NCBI GenBank assembly: GCA_965199665.1
Contig: OZ241208.1
Coordinates: 2,170,001-2,234,000 of the forward strand
DNA: 64,000 nucleotides
Source of the DNA: JAVVHH01 sp965199665
GTDB lineage: Bacteria > Pseudomonadota > Alphaproteobacteria > Acetobacterales > Acetobacteraceae
Direction of reading: 5' to 3'
Shown here: positions 56,607 through 64,000 of the stretch, one piece after another
Position numbering within the stretch: position 1 is the first letter of the stretch
How the letters are laid out: the number at the start of each line of letters is the position of its first letter
Notes under the pieces: model-generated
What the model was told of the DNA's origin: nothing
What the model saw: only the letters and a program-made list of their open reading frames with translations
Database searches by the model: none
Translations under genes and position numbers: made by a program

Positions 56607-59371
56607 AGCCCATCTCGGCCACCGCGCGCCTGCAGTTCCACAAGGGTTTCACCATCGACGATGCCACCCGGCTGATCCCTTACTTCGATCGCCTCGGCAT
56701 CAGCCACCTGTACGCGTCCCCCCTCCTGACGGCCCGCGCCGGGTCCACCCACGGCTACGACATCGTCAACCACAACGAGATCAATCCGGAGCTCGGCGGT
56801 GAGGCTGCGCTGCACCGCATGGTGGGCACCCTGCGCGAGCACGGCATGGGCCTGATCCTCGACATCGTGCCCAACCACATGGGCGTCGGCGGCGACGACA
56901 ACGCCTGGTGGCTCGACGTGCTGGAATGGGGCCGCGCCAGCCCCTACGCCGAGTATTTCGACATCGATTGGGATCCGCCGGACGGCACCTTGCGCGGCCG
57001 CATGCTGGCCCCGTTCCTCGGCAAGCCGTATGGCGAATGCCTGTCGAGCGGCGACATCGTGCTGAAGTTCGACAACAATGACGGCCGCCTGTTCGCGAGC
57101 TACGGCGAGCACCGTTTCCCCATCGCCCCGCGCGACTACGCCGCCGTGCTGCTGACGGCCGGCGGCCCGCTGGAAGCGCCGGCCCGTGCCTTCGCCGAAC
57201 TCGGCCCGGGCGGCCGCGCCGCCGTCCGCGAGGCCGCCCGCGCGGCGCGCGAGGAACTGCTTCAGCCCGCCTACGCGACCGCCATCGGCGAAGCCTTGCG
57301 CGCGTATTCCGCCACCACGCAGGCCGGCCAGGAACTCCTGCACCGTCTGCTCGAACGGCAGTCCTACCGCCTGTCCTGGTGGCGCGCCGCCACCGACGAG
57401 ATCAACTGGCGCCGCTTTTTCGACGTCAACGGCCTGGCCGGCGTGCGCCAGGAAGTGCCGGAGGTGTTCGACGCCACCCACCGCACCGTGTTGCGGCTCT
57501 ACGGCGAAGGCTGGATCGACGGCGTCCGCATCGACCACGTGGACGGCCTCGCCTACCCGCGCGAATATTGCCGCAAGCTCCGCCGCAGGCTCGACGCGCT
57601 GCTGCCGGCGCGCCCGGCAGCGCTTCAGGACGCCAAGCCCATCATCTGGATCGAGAAGATCCTGGCCCCGAACGAGCGCGTCCCCGCCGACTGGCTGACC
57701 GACGGCACCACCGGTTACGACTTCATGAGCGACGTCGCCGCCGTGTTGCACGACGGCAATGGCGAGAACGCGCTCACCGATCTGTGGACCGCCATGACCG
57801 GTCGGCCCGCCGCCTTCGAAACGGAGGCGGAGGCCGCGCGCCGCCAGATCCTGCGCGAGAGCCTGAGCAGCGAGCTGTCCAACACCGCCTCCGCGCTGCA
57901 CCGGGTTGCCCGCCGCGACCTGTCCACCCGCGACTACACCTGGACCGCCATCCGCACGGTGCTGATCGAGCTGCTGGCGCACTTCCACACCTACCGGCTC
58001 TATGCCGGCGCCGGAGGCCTGACCGAAGCCGACCAGCAGCAACTCGACCGCGCCATGGCCGCGACCCGGCGCACCGTCCGCACCGCCGACCTGCCGCTGC
58101 TCGAGCTGATCGGCCAGTGGGTCTCCGGCACCGATCTGCGGCACGTCCCGGCCGGCACCCCGCGGACCGAGCGTCAGCGCGCCATGGTCAAGTTCCAGCA
58201 GCTCAGCGCGCCCACCGCCGCCAAGTCGGTCGAGGACACCGCCTTCTACCGCTATGGCCGCCTGCTCTCCCGCAACGAGGTCGGCAGCGAGCCCAGCCAG
58301 TTCAGCCTTTCGCCGAACGCCTTTCACGTCGCCAACCGGCTGCGCCAGAAGCGCTTCCCCCACGCCCTGCTCGCGACCGCCACCCACGACCATAAGCGCG
58401 GCGAGGACACTCGTATCCGCCTTGCCGTGCTCAGCGAGATGCCCGCCGAGTGGGGAAGCGCCCTGCATCGCTGGACCCGGCTCAACGGCCCGCTCCGGCG
58501 TGACGTGGACGGCCATGCGCCGGACGCGGCGGACGAGATCATGCTCTACCAGACCCTGGTCGCCGCTTGGCCGCTCGACCTCGCGCCCGACGACCGCGAC
58601 GGCCTGGTCGCCTTCGGCAAGCGGGTCGCCGCGTGGCTGGAAAAGGCGCTCCGCGAGGGGAAGCGTCGCACCGGCTGGGCCGTGCCGAACGAGGACTACG
58701 AGAACGCCTGCCGCGCCTTCCTCGATGCCTGCCTCGACCCGGCGCGCCCCATCGCCGGCGAGCTCGCCACCTTCGCCAACCGCCTCGCCGTGCCCGGCGC
58801 TGTCAACGGCCTCTCGCAGACCATGCTGCGGCTGACCTGCCCCGGCATCTGCGACCTGTATCAGGGTACCGAGTTCTGGGATTTCTCCCTGGTGGATCCC
58901 GACAACCGCCGCCCCGTCGACTTCCCGGCCCGGCAGGCTGCGCTTGAAGCCGCCGGCGACGCCGCCGAATTGCTGCCAAACTGGCGAGACGGCCGGGTCA
59001 AGCTGGCGATCACCGCCCGCGCACTGGCGTTGCGGGCGCAACACCCGGGCCTGTTCACCGTCGGCGCCTACGTTCCGCTCGTCGCCGAAGGTCCCGCCGC
59101 CGACCATATTCTGGCCTTCCTGCGCCAGCATGATGACGCTGCCGCGATCGTGGTCACGACGCGGTTGCCCGCCGGCTTGGGATCGTTGGGCGACACCCCC
59201 CTGGTGCCAGCCTCCCACTGGCACGGAACGAGCTTACGCATGCCGCGAAACCTGGCCGACGCTTCCCTCGTTGATCATCTGGGATCCGCGTCACCGATCG
59301 CCGTGACGGACACGATACCCATCGACCGGCTGCTGGAGCGGTTGCCGGTCGGGCTGTTGGAGGTCCGATGA
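56603..59371 (+). CDS. treY: Malto-oligosyltrehalose synthase
   Basis: TreY turns the reducing end of alpha-1,4-glucan into a terminal trehalose unit (GH13_26). The 922 residues start with ISATARLQFHKGFTIDDAT and YASPLLTARAGSTHGYDIVNH. Other landmarks are DIVPNHMGVGGDDNAWW, nucleophile region VRIDHVDGLAYPREYC (Asp about 311), acid region IWIEKILAPNERVP (about 350) and KSVEDTAFYRYGRLLSRNEVG. The long insertions in the barrel are typical. It overlaps malQ and otsA by four bases each. Confidence 0.96.
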   Translation: MKPISATARLQFHKGFTIDDATRLIPYFDRLGISHLYASPLLTARAGSTHGYDIVNHNEINPELGGEAALHRMVGTLREHGMGLILDIVPNHMGVGGDDNAWWLDVLEWGRASPYAEYFDIDWDPPDGTLRGRMLAPFLGKPYGECLSSGDIVLKFDNNDGRLFASYGEHRFPIAPRDYAAVLLTAGGPLEAPARAFAELGPGGRAAVREAARAAREELLQPAYATAIGEALRAYSATTQAGQELLHRLLERQSYRLSWWRAATDEINWRRFFDVNGLAGVRQEVPEVFDATHRTVLRLYGEGWIDGVRIDHVDGLAYPREYCRKLRRRLDALLPARPAALQDAKPIIWIEKILAPNERVPADWLTDGTTGYDFMSDVAAVLHDGNGENALTDLWTAMTGRPAAFETEAEAARRQILRESLSSELSNTASALHRVARRDLSTRDYTWTAIRTVLIELLAHFHTYRLYAGAGGLTEADQQQLDRAMAATRRTVRTADLPLLELIGQWVSGTDLRHVPAGTPRTERQRAMVKFQQLSAPTAAKSVEDTAFYRYGRLLSRNEVGSEPSQFSLSPNAFHVANRLRQKRFPHALLATATHDHKRGEDTRIRLAVLSEMPAEWGSALHRWTRLNGPLRRDVDGHAPDAADEIMLYQTLVAAWPLDLAPDDRDGLVAFGKRVAAWLEKALREGKRRTGWAVPNEDYENACRAFLDACLDPARPIAGELATFANRLAVPGAVNGLSQTMLRLTCPGICDLYQGTEFWDFSLVDPDNRRPVDFPARQAALEAAGDAAELLPNWRDGRVKLAITARALALRAQHPGLFTVGAYVPLVAEGPAADHILAFLRQHDDAAAIVVTTRLPAGLGSLGDTPLVPASHWHGTSLRMPRNLADASLVDHLGSASPIAVTDTIPIDRLLERLPVGLLEVR

Positions 59372-60816
59372 ACCGGCTCGTCGTCGTCAGCAACCGGGTC
59401 CCCCTTCCCACCGCAGCCGGCGCGCAGGCGGGCGGCCTCGCGGTCGCACTACGTTCGCTCATGGAGCAGCGCGGCGGCCTTTGGTTCGGTTGGAGCGGCA
59501 AGCAATCCGATGCCCAGTCCGTCCGCATGCAGGAAGACGGGGCGATCCGATACGCCACCATCGACCTCACGACGCAGGAGCACGACCGCTTCTACAACGA
59601 GTTCTCCAACGGCACGCTGTGGCCGTTGCTGCACTCCATGCCGGAGCTGATGACCTACGACCGCCAGAGCGCGCAGGTCTATCGCGAGGTCAACGAGCGA
59701 TTCGCCGAGAAACTCACCCCACTGCTGCGCGACGGCGACATGATCTGGGTGCACGACTATCACCTGATCGCCTTGGCGGCCGCGCTGCGTGCACGCGGCG
59801 TGGGGGCTCCGATCGGCTTCTTCCTCCACATCCCCTTCCCCGGCCCGGACCTGTTGTCCAAGGTCCCGGAAGCCGTTTCCCTGCTGCGCGATCTGCTCGC
59901 CGCCGATCTGATCGGCTTCCAGACCGAGAACGACGCCCGCAACTTCGCCGAGGCCGCCACCCGCCTGGCCGGGGCCACCCGCACCGACGGCAACGGCCTC
60001 ATGCTGGACGGCCGCCGGATCCGGCTCGGCGCCTTCCCCGTCGGCATCGAGCCGCAGGAATTCGCCGACACCGCGCACGATGCCTGGTTCGGCGCCCAGG
60101 TCGAGCGCTTGCGCCGCAGCCTGGCCATGCAGTCCGTCGTGCTCGGCGTCGATCGGCTGGACCCGACCAAGGGCCTGCTGCAGCGCTTTGCCGGCTTCCG
60201 CCGCCTGCTCGAGCGCTCACCGCAATGGCGCAACCGGGTCACCCTGCTGCAGATCGCGGCGGAGTCGCGCACCGACGTCGCTGCCTATCGCGACCTGCGC
60301 CAGGCGATGGAGCGCGAGGCCGGCCACCTCAACAGCGCTTTCGCCGACCCGGACTGGACCCCGCTCCGACTGATCGCCCGTGCCGTCCCACGCGACACGG
60401 TGGCCGGCTACATGCGCCAGGCCCAGGTCGGCCTGGTCACCCCGCTGCGCGACGGCATGAACCTGGTCGCCAAGGAATACGTCGCCGCGCAGGATCCGCA
60501 AGATCCCGGCGTGCTGGTGCTGTCCCGCTTCGCTGGCGCCGCCGAACAGCTGACCTCCGCGCTGCTGGTCAACCCGTATGATGCCGACGAGATGGCGGAC
60601 CGCATCGCCGAAGCCCTCGAGATGGGACTGCCCGAGCGCCAGGAGCGCTGGCAGCACAGTTGGGACGCCATCAAGGATGGCTCCGCCATGGGCTGGGGCC
60701 GCAGCTTCGTCGCCCGCCTGATCCGAACCACGGCCCGCAAGCGGACTCATAGCGGCGGCGAACCCGCTCCCGCCATCGGCGGCACGGTCGAAAGCAGCGT
60801 CGTCCGCATCGTGTGA
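59368..60816 (+). CDS. otsA: Trehalose-6-phosphate synthase
   Basis: OtsA (GT20) joins UDP-glucose and glucose-6-phosphate to form trehalose-6-phosphate. It has 482 residues, with VSNRVPLP at the start, the acceptor-site WVHDYHLIALA (about 126), FFLHIPFPGPDLLSKVP, LGVDRLDPTKGL and RDGMNLVAKEYVA (about 360), which binds the nucleotide sugar. It is the last gene of the operon and overlaps treY (ATGA). There is no otsB phosphatase in the window and no fused phosphatase domain, so the phosphate must be removed elsewhere or trehalose-6-phosphate has another fate. A perfect hairpin follows the stop. Confidence 0.97.
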   Translation: MNRLVVVSNRVPLPTAAGAQAGGLAVALRSLMEQRGGLWFGWSGKQSDAQSVRMQEDGAIRYATIDLTTQEHDRFYNEFSNGTLWPLLHSMPELMTYDRQSAQVYREVNERFAEKLTPLLRDGDMIWVHDYHLIALAAALRARGVGAPIGFFLHIPFPGPDLLSKVPEAVSLLRDLLAADLIGFQTENDARNFAEAATRLAGATRTDGNGLMLDGRRIRLGAFPVGIEPQEFADTAHDAWFGAQVERLRRSLAMQSVVLGVDRLDPTKGLLQRFAGFRRLLERSPQWRNRVTLLQIAAESRTDVAAYRDLRQAMEREAGHLNSAFADPDWTPLRLIARAVPRDTVAGYMRQAQVGLVTPLRDGMNLVAKEYVAAQDPQDPGVLVLSRFAGAAEQLTSALLVNPYDADEMADRIAEALEMGLPERQERWQHSWDAIKDGSAMGWGRSFVARLIRTTARKRTHSGGEPAPAIGGTVESSVVRIV

Positions 60817-60846
60817 GGCGTGGCCGGGCGTTGACCCGGCCACGCC
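60817..60846. terminator. Bidirectional terminator hairpin after otsA
   Basis: GGCGTGGCCGGG (60817-60828), a six-base loop, CCCGGCCACGCC (60835-60846): a perfect 12-bp stem. It starts right after the otsA stop and ends five bases before the stop of the convergent alcohol dehydrogenase gene. It lacks a T-run on either side, but the stem and location fit a shared terminator. Confidence 0.7.
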
Positions 60847-60851
60847 ATCGT

Positions 60852-61907
60852 TCAGGCCGCGGTGAGCACGACCCGGCCGGTCACCTTCCCGTCGCGCAAC
60901 CGCATCAGCGCCTCGTTCGCCTGCGGCTGCGGCATGGACGTGACCGGCATCGGCATCAGCTTGCCTTCTTGCGCCAGCGCCACCAGCGCCCGCAGCTCCT
61001 TGGGGTTGCCGACGTAGCTGCCCTGCACCGTCAGCCCGCGCATCGCCATCACGGGCAGCGGCAGCGTCAACTCGCCGCCGAACAGCCCGACCTGGATCAG
61101 CTTGCCGCCCTTGCGCAACGCCGCGAACGCGAACTGTGCCGTCCCCGTGCCGTTAACCAGGTCGATGACCGCGTCCGCCGCCCCGCCGCAGGCTTCGGTG
61201 ATCCGCTCGGCGACCCCCTCGCCGCTGCCATCCACCACGGCCGTCGCCCCGGCCTGCCGCGCGGCCTGCCGCTTCTCTTCGCTGATGTCGACCGAAACGA
61301 TCGCCTTGTGGCCCAGCGCCTTCAGCACCGCGATCGCCTGCAGCCCGAGCCCGCCGGCACCCACCACCACGATCGGCTTGTCCGGCGCCATCGGCATCAC
61401 CTTGTTGATCGCCGAGTAGACCGTGATGCCGGAACAGGCATAGGTCGCGGCCAGCGCCGGGTCGATCGAACCGGGATCGACCAGATGCCGCGCGTGCGGC
61501 GCCACCACGTGCGTGGCATAGCCACCATTCTGGAACACGCCGAGCGCGCGCGACACCAGGCACATGTTGTCTTCTTCGGCCAGGCAGCGGTCGCACTTGC
61601 CGCAGCCGACCCACGGGAACACGATCCTGATGTCGCCGACCGCGACGCCCTGCGCGTCCGGCCCCAACTTGGCGACCCGGCCCACGATCTCGTGCCCCAT
61701 CGCCAGCGGCAACACGACGCCGCGATCCTTCAGCGACATCTGCTTGCCGCCACCGAGATCGTAATACCCGTCCCAGATATGCAGGTCGGAGTGGCACACT
61801 CCGCAATGCGTCACCTCGAGCAACACCTCCGTGCCCTTCGGCTCCGGTGTCGGCATCTCCACTTCCTGGAGATCCTTTCCATTCTCGACCACGGCCCAGG
61901 CGCGCAT
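60852..61907 (-). CDS. Zinc-dependent alcohol dehydrogenase
   Basis: A medium-chain NAD(P)-dependent alcohol dehydrogenase with 351 residues. Catalytic zinc ligands are in THCGVCHSDLH (about 33-43) and GHEIVG (about 71). The structural zinc site is the four-cysteine CGKCDRC-x7-C loop. The Rossmann motif is VVGAGGLGLQAI. It keeps all residues needed for catalysis. GGGAGGA precedes the ATG, which is 60 bases after the hydroxyacid dehydrogenase gene. It may be co-transcribed with that gene and the ABC permeases. The substrate cannot be told from the sequence. Confidence 0.92.
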   Translation of the reverse strand: MRAWAVVENGKDLQEVEMPTPEPKGTEVLLEVTHCGVCHSDLHIWDGYYDLGGGKQMSLKDRGVVLPLAMGHEIVGRVAKLGPDAQGVAVGDIRIVFPWVGCGKCDRCLAEEDNMCLVSRALGVFQNGGYATHVVAPHARHLVDPGSIDPALAATYACSGITVYSAINKVMPMAPDKPIVVVGAGGLGLQAIAVLKALGHKAIVSVDISEEKRQAARQAGATAVVDGSGEGVAERITEACGGAADAVIDLVNGTGTAQFAFAALRKGGKLIQVGLFGGELTLPLPVMAMRGLTVQGSYVGNPKELRALVALAQEGKLMPMPVTSMPQPQANEALMRLRDGKVTGRVVLTAA

Positions 61908-61967
61908 CGATCGTTCCTCCCTTATTGAGAGGGCAGCATCGCGCCGTTCGCCCCGGTGCGGAAGCCC

Positions 61968-62948
61968 CTAGGCGGCTTTCATGAGGCGGATCGGCGCGCC
62001 GTCGAGGAACGCCAGGATGTTCTCCACGCTCTCCCGATAGAACCGCTCGAACGTCTCGTTCGTGCCGTAGCCGAGATGCGGGGACAGCACCGTGTTCGGC
62101 GCAGTGCGGATCGGGTCGTTCGCCGGCAACGGCTCCTGGTCGTAGACGTCCAGCGCCGCGCCGATCCGCCCGTCCCTCAACGCGGCCAGCATCGCCGCCG
62201 TGTTCACCAGGCCGGCCCGCGACGTATTGACCAGCAGCGCGCCGGGCTTCATCGCCGAGATCTCCGCCGCATCGATCATGTGCCGCGACGACGGCGACAA
62301 CGGCACGTGCAGCGTCACGACGTCCGCCGCCCCGAGCAGCGCGTGGAGGCTGGGGGCGAGCCGAACACCCGCAGCCGCCGCGCCGGCCGGGTCGAGGCTG
62401 CGGCTCCAGGCCACCACGTCCATCTCGAGCGCCTTGCCGTAGCGCGCCATATGGCTGCCGATCTTCCCGAGCCCGACGATACCCAGCACCTTGCCGCCCA
62501 GCGCCGGTCCGACCGAAACCCCTTCCTGGAAACGTCCGGCCCGGATGGCCGCATCGCCGGCTGCGATCTGCCGCGCACCGGCGATCATCAGCCCGAGCGT
62601 CAGCTCCGCCGTGGTCGCGCTGGAAAGCGCCCCGCCCGTGGTCGAGATGACGATCCCGCGCGCCGCACAGGCCGCCGTGTCGAGCGACGGCGACCGCGCG
62701 CCGGTCAGCGCGATCATGCGAAGCGCCGGCAACCGCGCAATGAGGCTCGCCGGGATCGGGGTCCGCTCGCGCATCAGCAGCAGAACCTCGAACGGCGCGA
62801 GCCGGGCCGCCGCGTCGTCCTCGTCCGTGAAGGCGCCCGGAAACACGGTGACGTCCGCCCGCGCGTCCAGCGCCGACCAGTCCGCACTCTGCCGCGCGAC
62901 GCCTTGCCAATCGTCCAATACCGCTACCCGCATCCGATCCGTCATCAT
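61968..62948 (-). CDS. D-2-hydroxyacid dehydrogenase family protein
   Basis: An NAD-dependent dehydrogenase of the D-2-hydroxyacid type (phosphoglycerate/glyoxylate reductase-like). The 326 residues include VLDDWQGVA at the start, the Rossmann loop GIVGLGKIGSHMA (near 150), and the catalytic triad: Arg in NTSRAGLVN, Glu in YDQEPLP and His in SPHLGYG. It has no ACT domain, so it is probably not the serine-pathway SerA. ATGATG at 62948/62945 gives two starts: the first overlaps the DppC-like stop as ATGA, while the second is better spaced from GAGGAG. The neighbouring dipeptide-type transporter suggests catabolic use of an imported compound (inference). Confidence 0.9.
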   Translation of the reverse strand: MMTDRMRVAVLDDWQGVARQSADWSALDARADVTVFPGAFTDEDDAAARLAPFEVLLLMRERTPIPASLIARLPALRMIALTGARSPSLDTAACAARGIVISTTGGALSSATTAELTLGLMIAGARQIAAGDAAIRAGRFQEGVSVGPALGGKVLGIVGLGKIGSHMARYGKALEMDVVAWSRSLDPAGAAAAGVRLAPSLHALLGAADVVTLHVPLSPSSRHMIDAAEISAMKPGALLVNTSRAGLVNTAAMLAALRDGRIGAALDVYDQEPLPANDPIRTAPNTVLSPHLGYGTNETFERFYRESVENILAFLDGAPIRLMKAA

Positions 62949-63799
62949 CGTCTCCTCGGGTCCAGCGCGTCGCGCAGCCCATCGCCAATCAAGTTGAGGG
63001 ACAGCACGGCAAGAAAGATCGCCAGCCCCGGGAAGATCGCCAGCCACGGTGCCTGCGTCAGGAAACGCTGCGCCGAGTTGAGCATGGAGCCCCAACTCGG
63101 CGCCGGCGGCTGCTGTCCCAGCCCGAGGAACGACAGGCTCGCTTCGGCGATGATCGCTGTCGCGATCGCCAGCGTCGCCTGCACCAGCACCGGCGGCACG
63201 ATGTTCGGCAGCACGTGCCGCACCGCCACGCGCCAGGGCGGATTGCCCAGCGCCCTCGCCGCCTCGACATACTCGTTGGTCGCCGCGTCCATCGTCGCGC
63301 CGCGCGCCACCCGCACGAAGATCGGTGCCGCGCTGACGCCGATCGCGATCATGGCGTTGCTCAGCGCCGGGCCGAGAAACGCCGCCAGCGCGATCGCCAG
63401 GATCAGGAACGGACAGGCCAGCATCGCGTCCACCACCCGGCCGATCACCGCATCCGTGACCCCGCCCACGAACCCGGCCAGTAGCCCGAGCGGCACCCCG
63501 ATCCCCGCCGCGATCAGCACCGACACCACGCCCGCCAGCAACGACGCCCGCGCCCCGAATACGACGCGCGCGAACACGTCCCGCCCGTTCTCGTCCGTGC
63601 CCATCAGATGCGCCCAGGAGGGCGCCTTGCGGATCAGCGTCCAACTGGTCTGGCTCGGATCGTATCCCGTGATCAACGGCGCGAATACCGCCAGCACCAC
63701 CAGTACGAGCAGCACGACGAGGCCGATCACGGCCGCCGGCCGGCCGCGGAACCGCTGCAGCGCCAGCCGCGCCGGGCTGCGGATCAGCGTGGCACTCAT
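62945..63799 (-). CDS. Dipeptide/oligopeptide-type ABC transporter permease (DppC-like)
   Basis: An inner-membrane permease of the DppC/OppC type. It has 284 residues with an N-terminal membrane helix (VIGLVVLLVLVVLAVFAPLI), the soluble loop HLMGTDENGRDVFARVVFGAR typical of the C-type subunit, and four or five further helices. The cytoplasmic EAA motif (EAARALGNPPWRVAVRHVLPN) contacts the ATPase. The C-terminus NLIGDGLRDALDPR is characteristic. Its ATG overlaps the stop of the DppB-like gene. Substrates of this family include peptides, opines, glutathione, nickel and sugars, so it cannot be named. Confidence 0.93.
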   Translation of the reverse strand: MSATLIRSPARLALQRFRGRPAAVIGLVVLLVLVVLAVFAPLITGYDPSQTSWTLIRKAPSWAHLMGTDENGRDVFARVVFGARASLLAGVVSVLIAAGIGVPLGLLAGFVGGVTDAVIGRVVDAMLACPFLILAIALAAFLGPALSNAMIAIGVSAAPIFVRVARGATMDAATNEYVEAARALGNPPWRVAVRHVLPNIVPPVLVQATLAIATAIIAEASLSFLGLGQQPPAPSWGSMLNSAQRFLTQAPWLAIFPGLAIFLAVLSLNLIGDGLRDALDPRRR

Positions 63800-64000
63800 G
63801 CCGAGCGTAGCCGCGGGTTGATCACCACGTACAGCACGTCGGCAAGCAGGTTCAGCATGATGAACAGCGCCGAGGTGACCAGCACCACGCCCTGCACCAC
63901 CGGGTAGTCCCGGTTGAACACGGCATCCACCACCAGCTTGCCGAACCCCGGGATGGAGAACACCTGCTCCGTCAGCACGGCGCCGGACAGCAAGGTGCCG
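63796..64000 (-). CDS. Dipeptide-type ABC transporter permease (DppB-like), 5' part cut by window
   Basis: The C-terminal 67 residues of a DppB/OppB-type permease. The visible part reads from a GTLLSGAVLTEQVFSIPG segment, equivalent to the family motif GG-VVVE-VF-PG-G, through FGKLVVDAVFNRDYPVVQG, to a last membrane helix and the typical end INPRLRS. It forms the heterodimer partner of the DppC-like protein, whose start overlaps this stop (ATGA). The rest of the gene, and probably the substrate-binding protein, lie beyond the window edge. Confidence 0.92.
   Translation of the reverse strand, partial: GTLLSGAVLTEQVFSIPGFGKLVVDAVFNRDYPVVQGVVLVTSALFIMLNLLADVLYVVINPRLRSA

Noticed and set aside
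56501..59224. A minus-strand open frame of about 900 codons opposite treY
   Set aside because: No recognisable motifs; it mirrors the codon bias of treY, whose GH13 motifs are complete.

Overview
The window is a gene-dense, GC-rich bacterial chromosome segment. I count 49 protein-coding genes, two of them cut by the window edges. I saw no rRNA, tRNA, insertion sequence, prophage or CRISPR array, and no gene-free stretch longer than about 170 bases. The best fit is an alphaproteobacterium of the Rhodospirillales, probably Acetobacteraceae-like. Reasons are the PhyR/NepR/EcfG general stress response genes (found only in Alphaproteobacteria), an alphaproteobacterial SOS box (GAAC-N7-GAAC) before lexA, the ppiD-trpEGDC-moaC-moeA-lexA gene order, and an OprB-type porin beside a sorbosone-dehydrogenase-type enzyme. 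The genus is an inference.

Layout. 1-2421: periplasmic sugar oxidation (partial sorbosone dehydrogenase and OprB porin, minus strand). 2501-7064: eno, an FtsB/DivIC-like division protein, a tRNA-type methyltransferase with DUF2007, a polyprenyl diphosphate synthase and tpiA. 7180-15496: ppiD-like foldase, trpE, trpG, trpD, trpC, moaC, moeA, then SOS-controlled lexA. 15501-18631 (minus): a GT8 glycosyltransferase and comEC. 18699-25346: gltX, pyrB, a dihydroorotase-like pyrC that has lost key metal ligands, plsY, dprA and a DUF2142 membrane protein. 25464-32027: topA, rnr, an S41 protease and rpmG. 32108-34152: DUF3253 and an SbmA/YddA-like ABC transporter. 34113-40783 (minus): M20 amidohydrolase, cydD, cydC, a small OmpA-like lipoprotein and recQ.

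The most interesting part is 40859-60816. A general stress response module comes first: a HisKA_2 histidine kinase, nepR and two EcfG-family sigma factors on the minus strand, with phyR diverging from them. Immediately after phyR lies a tightly coupled seven-gene run: glgE, treS-maltokinase fusion, glgB, treZ, malQ, treY, otsA. Together these encode a closed trehalose/alpha-glucan cycle. TreS converts trehalose to maltose, the kinase makes maltose-1-phosphate, GlgE polymerises it, GlgB branches the glucan, and TreY/TreZ release trehalose again. OtsA makes trehalose-6-phosphate, but no otsB is present. Five of the six junctions are 4-base start/stop overlaps, so the run probably acts as one stress-linked unit.

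The run ends at a perfect 12-bp hairpin shared with a convergent operon (61-64 kb, minus): dipeptide-type ABC permeases, a D-2-hydroxyacid dehydrogenase and a zinc alcohol dehydrogenase. Most genes throughout are joined by ATGA, TGATG, GTGA or TTGA overlaps, which helped choose starts. Recognisable intergenic signals are few: the lexA SOS/promoter region, one sigma-70-like promoter and several GC-rich hairpins.
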